A stretch of DNA of 64,000 nt from DATARH01 sp963712835 (GTDB taxonomy: Bacteria; Pseudomonadota; Alphaproteobacteria; ATCC43930; CGMCC-115725): positions 868,001 through 932,000 of the forward strand of contig CAVQJJ010000002.1 of NCBI GenBank assembly GCA_963712835.1, given 5' to 3'. Position 1 is the stretch's first letter. Each line of letters starts with the position of its first letter. The position numbers were made by a program, and so were the translations under genes. The notes below the pieces were generated by a model that did not search any database, was not told where the DNA came from, and was given only the letters and a program-made list of their open reading frames with translations. This document shows, piece after piece, positions 1 through 8,571 of this stretch.

Positions 1-393
1 CAGCGTGGCCTGCCCGAGCGGCACCAGGCCGGCGCCGAAAACCCCCTGAAGCAGCCGGTAGATCACCAGCTGCGTGAGGCTCTCGGCCGCGCCGCAAAGA
101 CCCGAGGCAATCGTGAAGCCGATCACCGAGGCAATGAAGATGAACTTGATGCCAAACCGGCCGGCGAGCCAGCCGGTCAGTGGCATCGCGATCGCCGAGG
201 CGACGATGTACGAGGTCAGAACCCAGGAAATCTGGTCCTGCGCCGCCGACATGCTGCCCTGGATGTGCGGCAGCGCGACATTGGCGATCGTCGTGTCGAT
301 ACCCTGCAGCACGCAGGCACAGATCACCGTGGCGGTGATCATGCCGCGGTTGATCGGCGGCCCGGCGGGAGCGATCGAGCGTTCGCTCCTCAT
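1..393 (-). CDS. DHA2-family MFS multidrug efflux pump (N-terminal part, cut by window edge)
   Basis: The window keeps only the first 131 codons, read leftward from an ATG at 393. They encode the start of an EmrB/QacA-like drug:proton antiporter of the inner membrane: helix 1 leads into GIDTTIANVALPHIQGS, followed by SWVLTSYIVASAIAMPLTGW and the loop GRFGIKFIF, the usual motif order of the DHA2 group. It lies 10 bases after the stop of a second, clearly paralogous DHA2 gene and is probably co-transcribed with it and with the dioxygenase upstream. The N-terminus is about the same length as in the neighbour, so the ATG is a good start. The substrate cannot be told from sequence. Confidence 0.85.
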   Translation of the reverse strand, partial: MRSERSIAPAGPPINRGMITATVICACVLQGIDTTIANVALPHIQGSMSAAQDQISWVLTSYIVASAIAMPLTGWLAGRFGIKFIFIASVIGFTIASGLCGAAESLTQLVIYRLLQGVFGAGLVPLGQATL

Positions 394-403
394 GCCGCTT
401 GCC

Positions 404-1960
404 TCAATCGTCCGCTACGGCAGCGGCGGCAACCGGGGCCGGCGGCGCGGTCCGCACCGGTGACGCGTCGCGCAGCAGCAGGATAAGCGGGATCGACGCA
501 ACGCATACCACCATCAACAGCCAGAAATCGTCGATATACGCGACCATCGACGCCTGCCGCGTCACCGCGGCGTTGAGCGCGGCCACCCCGGTCGGCGCGG
601 TGAGGCTGTAGGGAAAGCCGAACATCGGGGAGTGAATGAGCGGGTTGTCCGGCCGCAGCCCTTCGATCAGCCGCGCATGGACCGTCTGGGTGTTCTCGGC
701 GAGGATCGCGACAAGCGCGCTGATGCCGACGCTGCCGCCGAGGTTGCGCATGAGGCTTCTGAGCGCGGTGCCCTGGGTCAGAATGTGGCGCGGCAAGGTC
801 GACAATGCGGTCACGTTGAGCGGCACAAAGGTGCAGCCTAGCCCGAAGCCCTGGTTGAACCCCGAGATGACAAGCGGCCAATAATCCATGTCGAGCGAGA
901 ATTGCGTCATCTGCCACATGGCAAACGCCGTCAGCGCCAGCCCGAACAGGATCAGCAGCCGGTTGTCGACGCGGTTGATCACCTTGGCGACGGCGAACAT
1001 CGCGATCATCGAGCCTAAGGCGCGCGGCGACACGACAATGCCGGTCGTAAAGACGGGATAGTCCATCTGCTGCTGCAGCATCGTCGGCAACAGCGCCAGC
1101 GTACCGGTCATGATGCCGCCGACCGCGAACATCAGCACCGTTCCGGCGAGAAAATTGGTATTGTTCAGCAGCTCGCGGTTGATGAAAGTGCGGCCGCTGG
1201 CGGTAACCGTATGCACTGTGAACAGGTAGAAGCTTAGGACGGCGATAGTCGCCTCGATGCAGATTTCGCGAGAATGGAACCAGTTCTTCAACTCGCCGCG
1301 GTCGAGCATCAGCTGCATCGCGCCAATGGCGAAGCTCAGAAAGAGAAAGCCGAACGCGTCGAACGTCTCGCGATGGGCATTCCGGTTGAACCGGATGAAG
1401 ATGATGATCCCGGTGACGCAAAGAATGCCGACCGGCACGTTGACGTAGAAAATCCAGCGCCAGCTGAAATCCTCGGTCAGCCAGCCGCCGAGCAACGGGC
1501 CGCTGATCGGCCCCATCATCGTGCCGATGCCGTAGACCGCCATCGCCCTGCCATGCCGCTCCGGCGGGTTGATCTGCAGCAGCACGGCCTGTGACAGCGG
1601 AATGAGCCCGGCGCCGCATACCCCTTGCAGGAAGCGGAAGAGCACGAGCTGTTCGAGGCTCGCCGCCGCGCCGCACAACGCCGAGGCGATCGTGAAGCCG
1701 CCGACCGAAAACAAGAACACGTATTTGATGCCGATCCGCCCGGCCATCCAGCCGGTGAGCGGCATCGTGATGGCCGCAGCGACAATATATGACGTCAATA
1801 CCCACGCGATCTGGTCCTGCGAAGCCGATAGGCTCCCTTGAATATGCGGCAAGGCGACGTTGGCGATCGTGTTGTCGACGCCTTGCATAATGTTCGCCAA
1901 CATGATCGAGGCGGTAATCCAGCCTCGATTGGGCACCGCGGTCGGCGTTTCCCCGCGCAA
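404..1960 (-). CDS. DHA2-family MFS multidrug efflux pump (EmrB-like)
   Basis: About 518 residues, the usual size for a 14-helix drug:proton antiporter. The protein shows MQGVDNTIANVALPHIQGS, WVLTSYIVAAAITMPLTGW, GRIGIKYVF and the motif-C type stretch GIGTMMGPISGPLLGGWL, followed by the WRWIFYVNVPVG signature of EmrB relatives. The open frame runs further upstream into the dioxygenase gene, but in another frame. I place the start at the TTG at 1960, behind GGGGTAAG; a GTG at 1936 is the alternative. It is nearly the same protein type as the partial gene 10 bases downstream, which points to a tandem duplication. EmrB pumps usually need an EmrA membrane-fusion partner, and none is visible here. 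Confidence 0.88.
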   Translation of the reverse strand: MRGETPTAVPNRGWITASIMLANIMQGVDNTIANVALPHIQGSLSASQDQIAWVLTSYIVAAAITMPLTGWMAGRIGIKYVFLFSVGGFTIASALCGAAASLEQLVLFRFLQGVCGAGLIPLSQAVLLQINPPERHGRAMAVYGIGTMMGPISGPLLGGWLTEDFSWRWIFYVNVPVGILCVTGIIIFIRFNRNAHRETFDAFGFLFLSFAIGAMQLMLDRGELKNWFHSREICIEATIAVLSFYLFTVHTVTASGRTFINRELLNNTNFLAGTVLMFAVGGIMTGTLALLPTMLQQQMDYPVFTTGIVVSPRALGSMIAMFAVAKVINRVDNRLLILFGLALTAFAMWQMTQFSLDMDYWPLVISGFNQGFGLGCTFVPLNVTALSTLPRHILTQGTALRSLMRNLGGSVGISALVAILAENTQTVHARLIEGLRPDNPLIHSPMFGFPYSLTAPTGVAALNAAVTRQASMVAYIDDFWLLMVVCVASIPLILLLRDASPVRTAPPAPVAAAAVADD

Positions 1961-2018
1961 TTTCTTACCCCGACTGACCTGCCCTAACCTCTCGGCAAAG
2001 GACCGGCGATCTTGTTGT

Positions 2019-2903
2019 CTAAGCCGCCACCTGCTGGGTGGTAGGCGCGTCGCCGGCCACCGTGGTGCGGCGCATGTCGCGCACCAGCGTGTCGTCAAAG
2101 CGCCGCACCCGGTGCATCGTCTGGCGGTTGTCCCACATCACCAGGTCGAACTGCCGCCATTTGTGGAAATAGACGTTCTCCGACCGGGTCGCTTCCTCGT
2201 TGAGGTCGCGCAGAAAAGCGCGCGCTTCCGGCACCGGCCAGCCGACGATCGCCCCAGCATGCGAGGCAAGGTACAGCGACTTGCGCCCGGTCTTGGGATG
2301 GCTGCGGACCAGCGCCTGGCGCACCGGACGGAACATCGCCTTCTCTTCGTCGGTGAACGCCGGGAAGCCCATGGAACCGCGCGAATACATCAGCGAATGC
2401 TCGCAGACGAGGGTCTCGCACAGCGCCTTGGTCTGGTCGTCGAGCGCGTCGTAGGCGGCGCGCATATCGGCGAACTCGGTGTTTCCGCCCTTCTCGACGA
2501 CAGTACGGCCGGAGAGGATCGAGTATTTCGCCGGAATCGCGCGGAATGAACTGTCGGAATGCCAGAGCTGGTTGCCGAGGTTGAACAGCCGCGTGCGATC
2601 GTCGCGCGCCAGCGGTTTGTCATCCTTCCCGAGGTTCGAGACGTCGTTCATCAGCGGGCTGAGCCGCTTGTCCTGCGCCTTGACGACAGTGCCGCCGGCC
2701 GAATTCTCGATCTCGCCGAAATTGCGGGAAAAGGCGATCTGCTGCTCGTCGGTAATCCTCTGATCGTGGAAGACGAGCACCGCGTAGCGGTCCATTCCGG
2801 CTTCGATCGCCGCGACCTCGTCTGGGGTCAACGGATGGCGCAGATCGATGCCGCTGACCTCACCGACGAATATCGGATGAACCTGGCGGATCGAAATGGT
2901 CAT
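2019..2903 (-). CDS. TauD/TfdA-family Fe(II)/2-oxoglutarate-dependent dioxygenase
   Basis: 294 residues, full length for the family. The metal triad is present: H115 and D117 in LWHSDSSFR and H264 in MWDNRQTMHR, with the 2-oxoglutarate-binding arginine in RDMRRT near the C-terminus. The spacing and the WDNRxTMHR motif resemble TfdA (2,4-D dioxygenase) and related enzymes more than TauD itself. Such enzymes hydroxylate a small acid next to a heteroatom, releasing sulfite, phenol or an alcohol. The start ATG lies divergent from the flavoprotein gene at 3035. The two drug-efflux genes follow in the same direction, so the enzyme and pumps may act on one xenobiotic or on its toxic product. This link is inferred from order only. 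Confidence 0.88.
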   Translation of the reverse strand: MTISIRQVHPIFVGEVSGIDLRHPLTPDEVAAIEAGMDRYAVLVFHDQRITDEQQIAFSRNFGEIENSAGGTVVKAQDKRLSPLMNDVSNLGKDDKPLARDDRTRLFNLGNQLWHSDSSFRAIPAKYSILSGRTVVEKGGNTEFADMRAAYDALDDQTKALCETLVCEHSLMYSRGSMGFPAFTDEEKAMFRPVRQALVRSHPKTGRKSLYLASHAGAIVGWPVPEARAFLRDLNEEATRSENVYFHKWRQFDLVMWDNRQTMHRVRRFDDTLVRDMRRTTVAGDAPTTQQVAA

Positions 2904-3034
2904 CCGTGGTGGCGCCTTGCTGCCCGAGCGACACGCGAACGATACGCTCTCGCCCCCCTAATGTCATGACGCCCAACGGCTTGGCTGCTATGCCTCCGGC
3001 TCGCCGCCGGCTAGGATCGCCGCGGAGGAGCGGC

Positions 3035-4441
3035 ATGCGCGGTGCGTTGGATTTTGACCTGATAGCGATCGGCGGTGGGCTTGCCGGCCTCTGCGCGGCG
3101 TTGCGCGGCGCGGAATTGGGGTTGCGCACGGCGGTGCTCGAAGCCGGCGCGGATGACGGCTATCTCTGCAGTTCACGCTGGGCCGGCGGCATCTTTCACG
3201 TGTCGTACCACGATGTGAAACTCTCGCCGGAAGAGCTTGTCGCGGCGATTGAGCGGCAGACCGGCGGCGAGGTCGAACCGGCGCTCGCCGCCGCGGTCGC
3301 CGAGGATGCCGGACGCACCGTCGACTGGTTGGCGAGCCAAGGCGCGAATTTCGTGCAAGGCAGTCCGATCGATTGGCACCGTTTCACGTTGGCGCCGCCG
3401 CGCGGAGCCGTTGCCGGCCAGGATTGGCGCGGCCGCGGCCCTGATCGCCTGATCGACCGCCTGCGCCATCGGCTCGAGGGGCGGCAGGGACGGGTGTTTC
3501 TCGGGGCGCGCGCCCAGTCGCTGCGTGTCAGAGACGGACGCGTCGTCGGCGTCGAAGCACGCCGCGCCGGGGAGACGCTGGTGTTCGGCGCTGATGCGGT
3601 GGTGATCGCCGATGGCGGCTTCCCCGGCAATGCCGAGCTGTTCCGCCGCCATATCGGCCCCCGCCCCGACCGCGTGCTGATGCGCCATGCGGGAACGGCG
3701 GTCGGCGACGGGCTCAAGATGGCCCAAGCGGTGGGCGCCGCGCTGATCAATCTCGACCGGTTCTACGGCCACCTTTTGAGCCGCGATGCGATGGAGAATG
3801 ACGGCCTATGGCCCTACCCGCAGATCGACGCCGTCGCCACTGTTTCCGTCGTCGTCGATCGCGACGGCCGCCGCATCCTCGACGAAGGACTTGGCGGCAT
3901 CTCGATCACCAACGACCTTGCCCAACTCGACGACCCGCTCTGCGGCACGGTGATCTGCGACGCACCGATCTGGGAGACGGCCGGCAAGGCGGCGCAAATC
4001 CCGCCCAACCCGCAGCTGCTCGCTGGCGGCGGTACCCTCTATCGCGCCGAATCGCTGGAGAATTTGGCTGAAATTGCCGCTCTGCCGATAACGGCGGTGA
4101 TCGAGACGATAGCCGCCTATAACGCCGCGATCCGCGACAACCAACTCGGCGCGCTCTCGCCGAAGCGTTCGGTGCGCAGCGGCCAGCCGCGGCAGATCGA
4201 GACCGCGCCGTTTTTTGCGATCCCGATCTGCGCCGGCATAACCAACACGATGGGCGGCATCGCCATCGACGGGCACGGACGCGTCAAGCGGCCGGACGGC
4301 ACGACGATACCCGGCCTTTACGCCGCCGGCGGTGCGACGGGCGGGCTTGAGGGTGGCGGCGCACTTGGCTATGTCGGCGGATTGATCAAGGCTTGTGTCT
4401 TCGGGCTGCGGGTGGCCGCGCACGCGGCGCGCCGGCGATAG
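3035..4441 (+). CDS. FAD-dependent dehydrogenase, tricarballylate dehydrogenase/fumarate reductase flavoprotein type
   Basis: 468 residues starting at an ATG behind GGAGGAGCGGC. An open frame extends upstream, but this start has the ribosome site and begins the FAD fold directly (IAIGGGLAGLCAALRGAELG). The C-terminal half ends with the family hallmark ITNTMGGIAIDGHGRV, then IPGLYAAGGATGGLEGGG and a final helix that closes the FAD site. The family (FAD_binding_2) holds fumarate reductases, tricarballylate dehydrogenase TcuA and ketosteroid dehydrogenases. The substrate here is unknown. It has no signal peptide, so it should be cytosolic. It is followed after 58 bases by an AroQ-like gene on the same strand, probably in one transcript, which suggests a small carboxylic or alicyclic acid as substrate. 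Confidence 0.82.
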   Translation: MRGALDFDLIAIGGGLAGLCAALRGAELGLRTAVLEAGADDGYLCSSRWAGGIFHVSYHDVKLSPEELVAAIERQTGGEVEPALAAAVAEDAGRTVDWLASQGANFVQGSPIDWHRFTLAPPRGAVAGQDWRGRGPDRLIDRLRHRLEGRQGRVFLGARAQSLRVRDGRVVGVEARRAGETLVFGADAVVIADGGFPGNAELFRRHIGPRPDRVLMRHAGTAVGDGLKMAQAVGAALINLDRFYGHLLSRDAMENDGLWPYPQIDAVATVSVVVDRDGRRILDEGLGGISITNDLAQLDDPLCGTVICDAPIWETAGKAAQIPPNPQLLAGGGTLYRAESLENLAEIAALPITAVIETIAAYNAAIRDNQLGALSPKRSVRSGQPRQIETAPFFAIPICAGITNTMGGIAIDGHGRVKRPDGTTIPGLYAAGGATGGLEGGGALGYVGGLIKACVFGLRVAAHAARRR

Positions 4442-4499
4442 TCGCGGGCCAGGCAATTCGCTAGCATCCCCCTCACCCACTTCTATGGAGCGCTTGAAA

Positions 4500-4937
4500 A
4501 TGCCCAAGATCCTAGTCATTCACGGCGCCGGCATGAACATGCGCGGCAAGGTTCAGCTCGAAATCTTTGGGCCGATGCAGCTCCCCGAATACGATGAGCG
4601 AATTCGCGGCTTTGCCGCCGAGCTTGGGCTCGAGGTCGAGATCTTCCACTCGAACATCGAGGGCGAGGTCGTCAACAAGATCTATGAGGCGAACGACAAG
4701 GGAATCGACGCAGCGATCTTCAATCCGGCCGCATTCGGCACGGGCTATCCCGCGCTCGTCGCGGCGCTGTCCCAGGTCAAGTTCCCGACGATCGAGGTGC
4801 ATATCTCGAACCCGATCCGCCGCGGCCCCGCCTCGCAGACGGCTGCGGTCAGCCAGGGCGTTGTCGCCGGGTTCGGCATCAAAGGTTACGCGTTGGCGCT
4901 GCGCGGCCTGAAGGACCTGTTGGCGGCGAAGAAATAG
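4500..4937 (+). CDS. Type II 3-dehydroquinate dehydratase-like protein lacking the catalytic residues
   Basis: 145 residues, the size of AroQ, with the AroQ fold recognisable from end to end: PKILVIHGAGMN, then FHSNIEGEVVNKIYEA, IEVHISNP and GVVAGFGIKGYALALRGL. By my alignment to classical type II enzymes, the catalytic residues are gone: the Asn of GPNLN is Gly, the lid Arg is Val, the catalytic Tyr (xxYG) is Phe (EIFG), and the His of THTS is Thr. Only the His of EVHISN remains. It is unlikely to be a working dehydroquinase. The start is the ATG preceded by TATGGAGCG; another ATG lies five codons upstream. It is probably co-transcribed with the flavoprotein before it. It may bind a related cyclic acid or do different chemistry. 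Confidence 0.75.
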   Translation: MPKILVIHGAGMNMRGKVQLEIFGPMQLPEYDERIRGFAAELGLEVEIFHSNIEGEVVNKIYEANDKGIDAAIFNPAAFGTGYPALVAALSQVKFPTIEVHISNPIRRGPASQTAAVSQGVVAGFGIKGYALALRGLKDLLAAKK

Positions 4938-4945
4938 CCGACGCG

Positions 4946-5890
4946 CTACGCGGGCTGCACCTGCCGCGGCAGCGTGTTGTAGCGCCACAGAGCGACGGCG
5001 ACCGAAACCATCAGCACGCCCGCGAGGGTAATGCTGATCGGCTCGGCGCCGAGCCGCTCGAACCATTGCGTGTAGAAATGGATCGCGCCGAACGTCGCCA
5101 CCATATTGACGACAAACCGGCGGTTGGCGCGCGCTGCCCATACCCCGACGCCGACCAGCGCGACCGCCCAGGCGATGACGAAGACGTAATCGGGAATGAC
5201 GGGATCATGCAGCGTCTCTTGCGGGTGCCAGCTATGGCCCGGATCGTCGCCCCATAGCGAGCCGATCCAGAACCCGAAATTGACCATTACCAGGCACAGC
5301 CGGGAAAAGCTGATCGCGACCGGTTCATACCCCGCCGGAACACGCAATGAGACGAGATAAGCGGCGAGCGCGAGCAGCGAAAAGACCGCGATGGTGACCG
5401 CCGGCTCCCTTATCTCCAGCGAATAGGTGGCGAAATCATAGCCGGTACTGCTGCCGAGCAGTCCGGCTATCACCAGCACGGTCAGCGCGGACAGAAGCGC
5501 GCTGCGGATCGCTACGGCAAGCGCCAGCAGCAATATGGCGACGATGGCAAAGCCGAACCAACGGTCGTCGCATTGCCCGATGATACCGGCCGACGCAATC
5601 AGCGCGCCTTCGATCGTGACCGCCATCCCGAGCAGCGACCATTGCGGGCCGGCGCCCAGCGAGATCGCGACGCCCGCGCCCGCCAGCAACGCGCCCAGCG
5701 CGATAGCCGTGATGAGCGTCGGCAGCAGCAGCATGACGCCGCCGGCGATGGCAAAAACGCCGAACGCCATCAGAATGTTGATCGCCAGCAGGCTGGTGCC
5801 GGGCTTGGCAAGGGCTTGCAGCTCCTCCGCCTGTGCCGCGGTGAGCTTGCCTTCGGCGACGAGCTTTGTGAGGTCGAGAACGATTTTCAT
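4946..5890 (-). CDS. DUF2157-type polytopic membrane protein
   Basis: 314 residues with a short soluble N-terminus rich in Leu, Ala and Glu (VAEGKLTAAQAEELQALAK) and then about nine hydrophobic segments. This is the layout of DUF2157 membrane proteins, whose function is unknown. Its start overlaps the stop of the threonine synthase gene in an ATGA, so the two are translationally coupled. It ends 8 bases from the convergent AroQ-like gene. Nothing in the sequence points to a transport motif or an enzyme. Confidence 0.7.
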   Translation of the reverse strand: MKIVLDLTKLVAEGKLTAAQAEELQALAKPGTSLLAINILMAFGVFAIAGGVMLLLPTLITAIALGALLAGAGVAISLGAGPQWSLLGMAVTIEGALIASAGIIGQCDDRWFGFAIVAILLLALAVAIRSALLSALTVLVIAGLLGSSTGYDFATYSLEIREPAVTIAVFSLLALAAYLVSLRVPAGYEPVAISFSRLCLVMVNFGFWIGSLWGDDPGHSWHPQETLHDPVIPDYVFVIAWAVALVGVGVWAARANRRFVVNMVATFGAIHFYTQWFERLGAEPISITLAGVLMVSVAVALWRYNTLPRQVQPA

Positions 5891-7014
5891 GAGCCGGTGC
5901 CGGGAAGCAATTCCGCGATCTTATCAGCGGCCTTGAGGCCGTGTCCGGTGATGACGGCAACCGTCTTCTCGCCGGGGCGGATGGTCCCATCGGTCAACAG
6001 CCGGCTCAGGGCCGCGCCGACCGTCGCCGAGGTCGGCTCGACGTAAAGCCCGAGACCACCAAGACGCATCAACGCCGGCGCTATCTCGCCTTCCGGGACG
6101 GCGACGACGCTGCCGCCGGAACGCCGCAGCGCCGACAGCACCTCTTGGGTGCGTACCGGCTTTACGGTCGCGATGCCGTCGGCCATGGTCGGTTGAGGAA
6201 CAAAGTTCGCATTGTTATCCCATACGGACGCGAAAGCGGCACAGTTCGCCGCCTGCACCGCGAAAAGTCGCGGCATAAGCGAGATTTCACCACGCCGCAT
6301 CAACTCGTCGAAGCCACGCTCCAGGCCCAGGATGTTGCTGCCGTAGCCGGTCGGCACCAGCACATTGTCCGGTACGGCGAAATCGAATTGCTCCCACAAT
6401 TCGTAAGCGAGCGTCTTGGTGCCCTCGATAAAGAAGGGCTGCCAGTTGTGGCTGGCATAGAAACTCTCGCCGACCGCAGCGAGCGCGGCCTCGGTCACCG
6501 CTTGCCGCGTGCCGGGGATGGCCTCGACTCCGGCGCCCGAGGCGGCGATTTGCACCACCTTGCCGCGCGGCGCGGTCGCTGGCACGAAGATGCGACACGG
6601 GATTCCGGCCGCGGCGGCGTAGGTCGCGATCGACGACCCAGCATTGCCCGACGAATCCTCGTGGATTGGCCCCACCCCGACCTCCAGCAGGTGATTGAGC
6701 ATCACCGCCGTGCCGCGGTCCTTGAAGGAGCCGGTCGGCATCTGGCTTTCGAGCTTGAAGCGGATCGGCACGCCGTCCCAGTCACGGGTGACAAGCGGCG
6801 TCCAGCCCTCGCCGAGCGAGACACGCGGCGAGCCGTTTAGCGCCAGGGCGGCGCGGTAGCGCCACAGCGACGCGTCGCCGGTCGCGATGTCGCTGCGGCT
6901 CATCCTCGGCCCTGGCGCCAGGTTGAGATGGCCGCCGCAATCGCAGCGCCACAGCGGCCGGTCGGCTGCGAGCGTCGCCCCGCAGGCGGGGCACAGGTAG
7001 CAGGCTTGCGTCAT
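5887..7014 (-). CDS. thrC: Threonine synthase (PLP-dependent)
   Basis: 375 residues. An N-terminal zinc ribbon (C8, C11, C24, C26) precedes the fold-type II PLP domain, with the PLP lysine K98 in MPTGSFKDRG, EDSSGNAGSS for phosphate and cofactor binding, and the glycine loop VPTGYGSNILG. Threonine synthase converts O-phosphohomoserine to threonine in the cytosol. The zinc-ribbon form belongs to the short archaeal/actinobacterial-type enzymes, and many relatives are annotated only as PLP-dependent enzymes, so a different beta- or gamma-replacement reaction is possible. No other threonine genes are near. It is coupled by a 4-base overlap to the downstream membrane protein. Confidence 0.75.
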   Translation of the reverse strand: MTQACYLCPACGATLAADRPLWRCDCGGHLNLAPGPRMSRSDIATGDASLWRYRAALALNGSPRVSLGEGWTPLVTRDWDGVPIRFKLESQMPTGSFKDRGTAVMLNHLLEVGVGPIHEDSSGNAGSSIATYAAAAGIPCRIFVPATAPRGKVVQIAASGAGVEAIPGTRQAVTEAALAAVGESFYASHNWQPFFIEGTKTLAYELWEQFDFAVPDNVLVPTGYGSNILGLERGFDELMRRGEISLMPRLFAVQAANCAAFASVWDNNANFVPQPTMADGIATVKPVRTQEVLSALRRSGGSVVAVPEGEIAPALMRLGGLGLYVEPTSATVGAALSRLLTDGTIRPGEKTVAVITGHGLKAADKIAELLPGTGS

Positions 7015-7080
7015 CGCGCGACCTTATCGCCCGCGTTGCCGTTGCGCTAGGATCGCCCGGCCATCAGTAGGGAGTAGGGG

Positions 7081-7542
7081 ATGGAAGATGCGAAGCTGGT
7101 CGGAGGAACTCCGGAAGATCGCCGCCGCCTGCTCGACCGCATGGACGAATATCTCGACGTCAATGGGCGCTTCGATTGGCAGCAATTGCAGAGTATCTGG
7201 AGCGGCGCGCCGGAGGCGGTGTTCTTCAATCTCAACGGCCATACCTATAAGGGCCGCGAGCACTGGACGCGGCTTTGGCAGTACTACAAGGACCGGGTCG
7301 CGAGCGGGTACTGGACGCCGTTCGATATCGGTGGCGTGGTCAACGGCGACCTCGCGGTGATCTGGTGCGAGCGACAGACCCGCTCGGAATGGAACGGCGG
7401 CGATCCCACGCCGTCGCGGCCCTATGGCAAGGACTTCATCTCGCGCTCGACGATGGTGTTCCGCAGGGAGGACGGCGACTGGCGCGTCGTCCATGTGCAT
7501 TTCTCCCCGGCCAGCGAGGCGCCGCGGCCCGGCGGCGTGTGA
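7081..7542 (+). CDS. SnoaL/NTF2-like domain protein
   Basis: 153 residues behind GGGAGTAGGGG. The pattern fits the cone-shaped NTF2-like fold of the SnoaL_3 group: an N-terminal helix (RRRLLDRMDEYL), YKGREHWTRLWQYYKDR, then long alternating strands ending in STMVFRREDGDWRVVHVHFS. Such proteins are small ketosteroid-isomerase-like enzymes or ligand binders. The C-terminal WRVVHVHFS is typical, but the catalytic residues are not conserved enough to name a reaction. It starts a plus-strand run with the luciferase-like gene 24 bases on. Confidence 0.7.
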   Translation: MEDAKLVGGTPEDRRRLLDRMDEYLDVNGRFDWQQLQSIWSGAPEAVFFNLNGHTYKGREHWTRLWQYYKDRVASGYWTPFDIGGVVNGDLAVIWCERQTRSEWNGGDPTPSRPYGKDFISRSTMVFRREDGDWRVVHVHFSPASEAPRPGGV

Positions 7543-7566
7543 CGGGCGGCGCCTAATGGAGGACGG

Positions 7567-8571
7567 TTGACCCCTGCCCTGCCCGAGATCGGCCTGCGGC
7601 TGTCGGGCGCGCTCGATCCTCGCCGCTGCGTGGCGCTGGCCAAAGCGGCGGAGGATGCCGCGCTGGTCTCGGTGTGGTTCGCCGAAAACCCGCTTCAGCG
7701 TGGGGTGCTGGCGACTGCGGGCGCGAGCGCCGCGGTGACCGCGCGCGTGCGTATCGGGGTCGGCGTGGTCAATCCCTACACGCGGCACCCGGTGCAGATC
7801 GCAATGGATTTCGCCGCGCTTGACGAGCTCAGCGGCGGGCGCGCCGTGCTGGGCATCGGCTCGGGGATCGCGCCGCCGGTCGCGCGGATGGGCATCGTCA
7901 ATGACCGGCCCCTCGCCGCGGTGCGCGAGGCGATCGAGATCGTCCGCGACCTGCTCGCCGGCGACAGCCTAACAATGCGCGGTCGGGTATTCAGCCTCGA
8001 CGACGCGCGGCTGGCGTTTCAATCGGATCGGCTCTTGCCGATCTACATGGCGGCGGGCAGCGACTTTGCGCTGCGGACCTGCGGCGAGATCGCCGACGGG
8101 TTTGTCATTTCGAACATGACGCCGCCGTGCTTGACCGGGCGGATGATCGAGATCGTTGCGGAGGCGGCGGCCAAAGCCGGGCGACCGAGGCCTCGCATTG
8201 TGCAGTATGCGCCTTGCGCCGTCAGCGCTGACGGCAGCGCGGCGCGGCGGGCGGTGAAGCGGACCATCGGCGAGACGCTGACCCTGTTATGGCCCGCCGG
8301 CGACGAGTGGCCGCGGCGGCGCGAAGCGGTCGTGGCGGAAAGCGGTATCTCGCGCGGTGAATTCGCCGCCGCGCTCGTTCGGCTGCGGAGCGGCGAGGAC
8401 GCCGGAATGGTGTTGGACGAGCGCTTTGTCGCGGCGTTTGCGATCGCCGGGACACCGAAGGAGTGCTACGAGCAGGTGGCGCTCTATCGCGCCGCCGGCA
8501 TCGACGAAGTCGCGCTGAGTTTCGGCAGCGCCGAAGAGATCGCGCTGTTCGGCAAGTCGGGGGACGAATGA
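7567..8571 (+). CDS. LLM-class flavin-dependent oxidoreductase (luciferase-like)
   Basis: 334 residues, starting at a TTG placed 4 bases after GGAGGACGG; no ATG lies near. It has the bacterial-luciferase TIM barrel: RVRIGVGVVNPYTRHPVQIA, the GGRAVLGIGSG turn and the C-terminal IAGTPKECYEQVALYRAAGIDE helix that closes the flavin site. The family includes FMN-dependent monooxygenases and F420-dependent methylene-H4MPT reductase-like enzymes; the substrate is unknown. Its stop overlaps the cytochrome c start in ATGA, so the two are translated together and the cytochrome could be its electron partner. That last point is inference only. Confidence 0.8.
   Translation: MTPALPEIGLRLSGALDPRRCVALAKAAEDAALVSVWFAENPLQRGVLATAGASAAVTARVRIGVGVVNPYTRHPVQIAMDFAALDELSGGRAVLGIGSGIAPPVARMGIVNDRPLAAVREAIEIVRDLLAGDSLTMRGRVFSLDDARLAFQSDRLLPIYMAAGSDFALRTCGEIADGFVISNMTPPCLTGRMIEIVAEAAAKAGRPRPRIVQYAPCAVSADGSAARRAVKRTIGETLTLLWPAGDEWPRRREAVVAESGISRGEFAAALVRLRSGEDAGMVLDERFVAAFAIAGTPKECYEQVALYRAAGIDEVALSFGSAEEIALFGKSGDE

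Noticed and set aside
390..1805. A 471-codon minus-strand frame inside the efflux gene
   Set aside because: It overlaps the DHA2 gene in another frame and has arginine-rich, helix-free composition, while the other frame gives a textbook transporter.
4500..4937. Functional 3-dehydroquinate dehydratase (aroQ)
   Set aside because: Four of the catalytic positions are changed, so the family name is used only for the fold.
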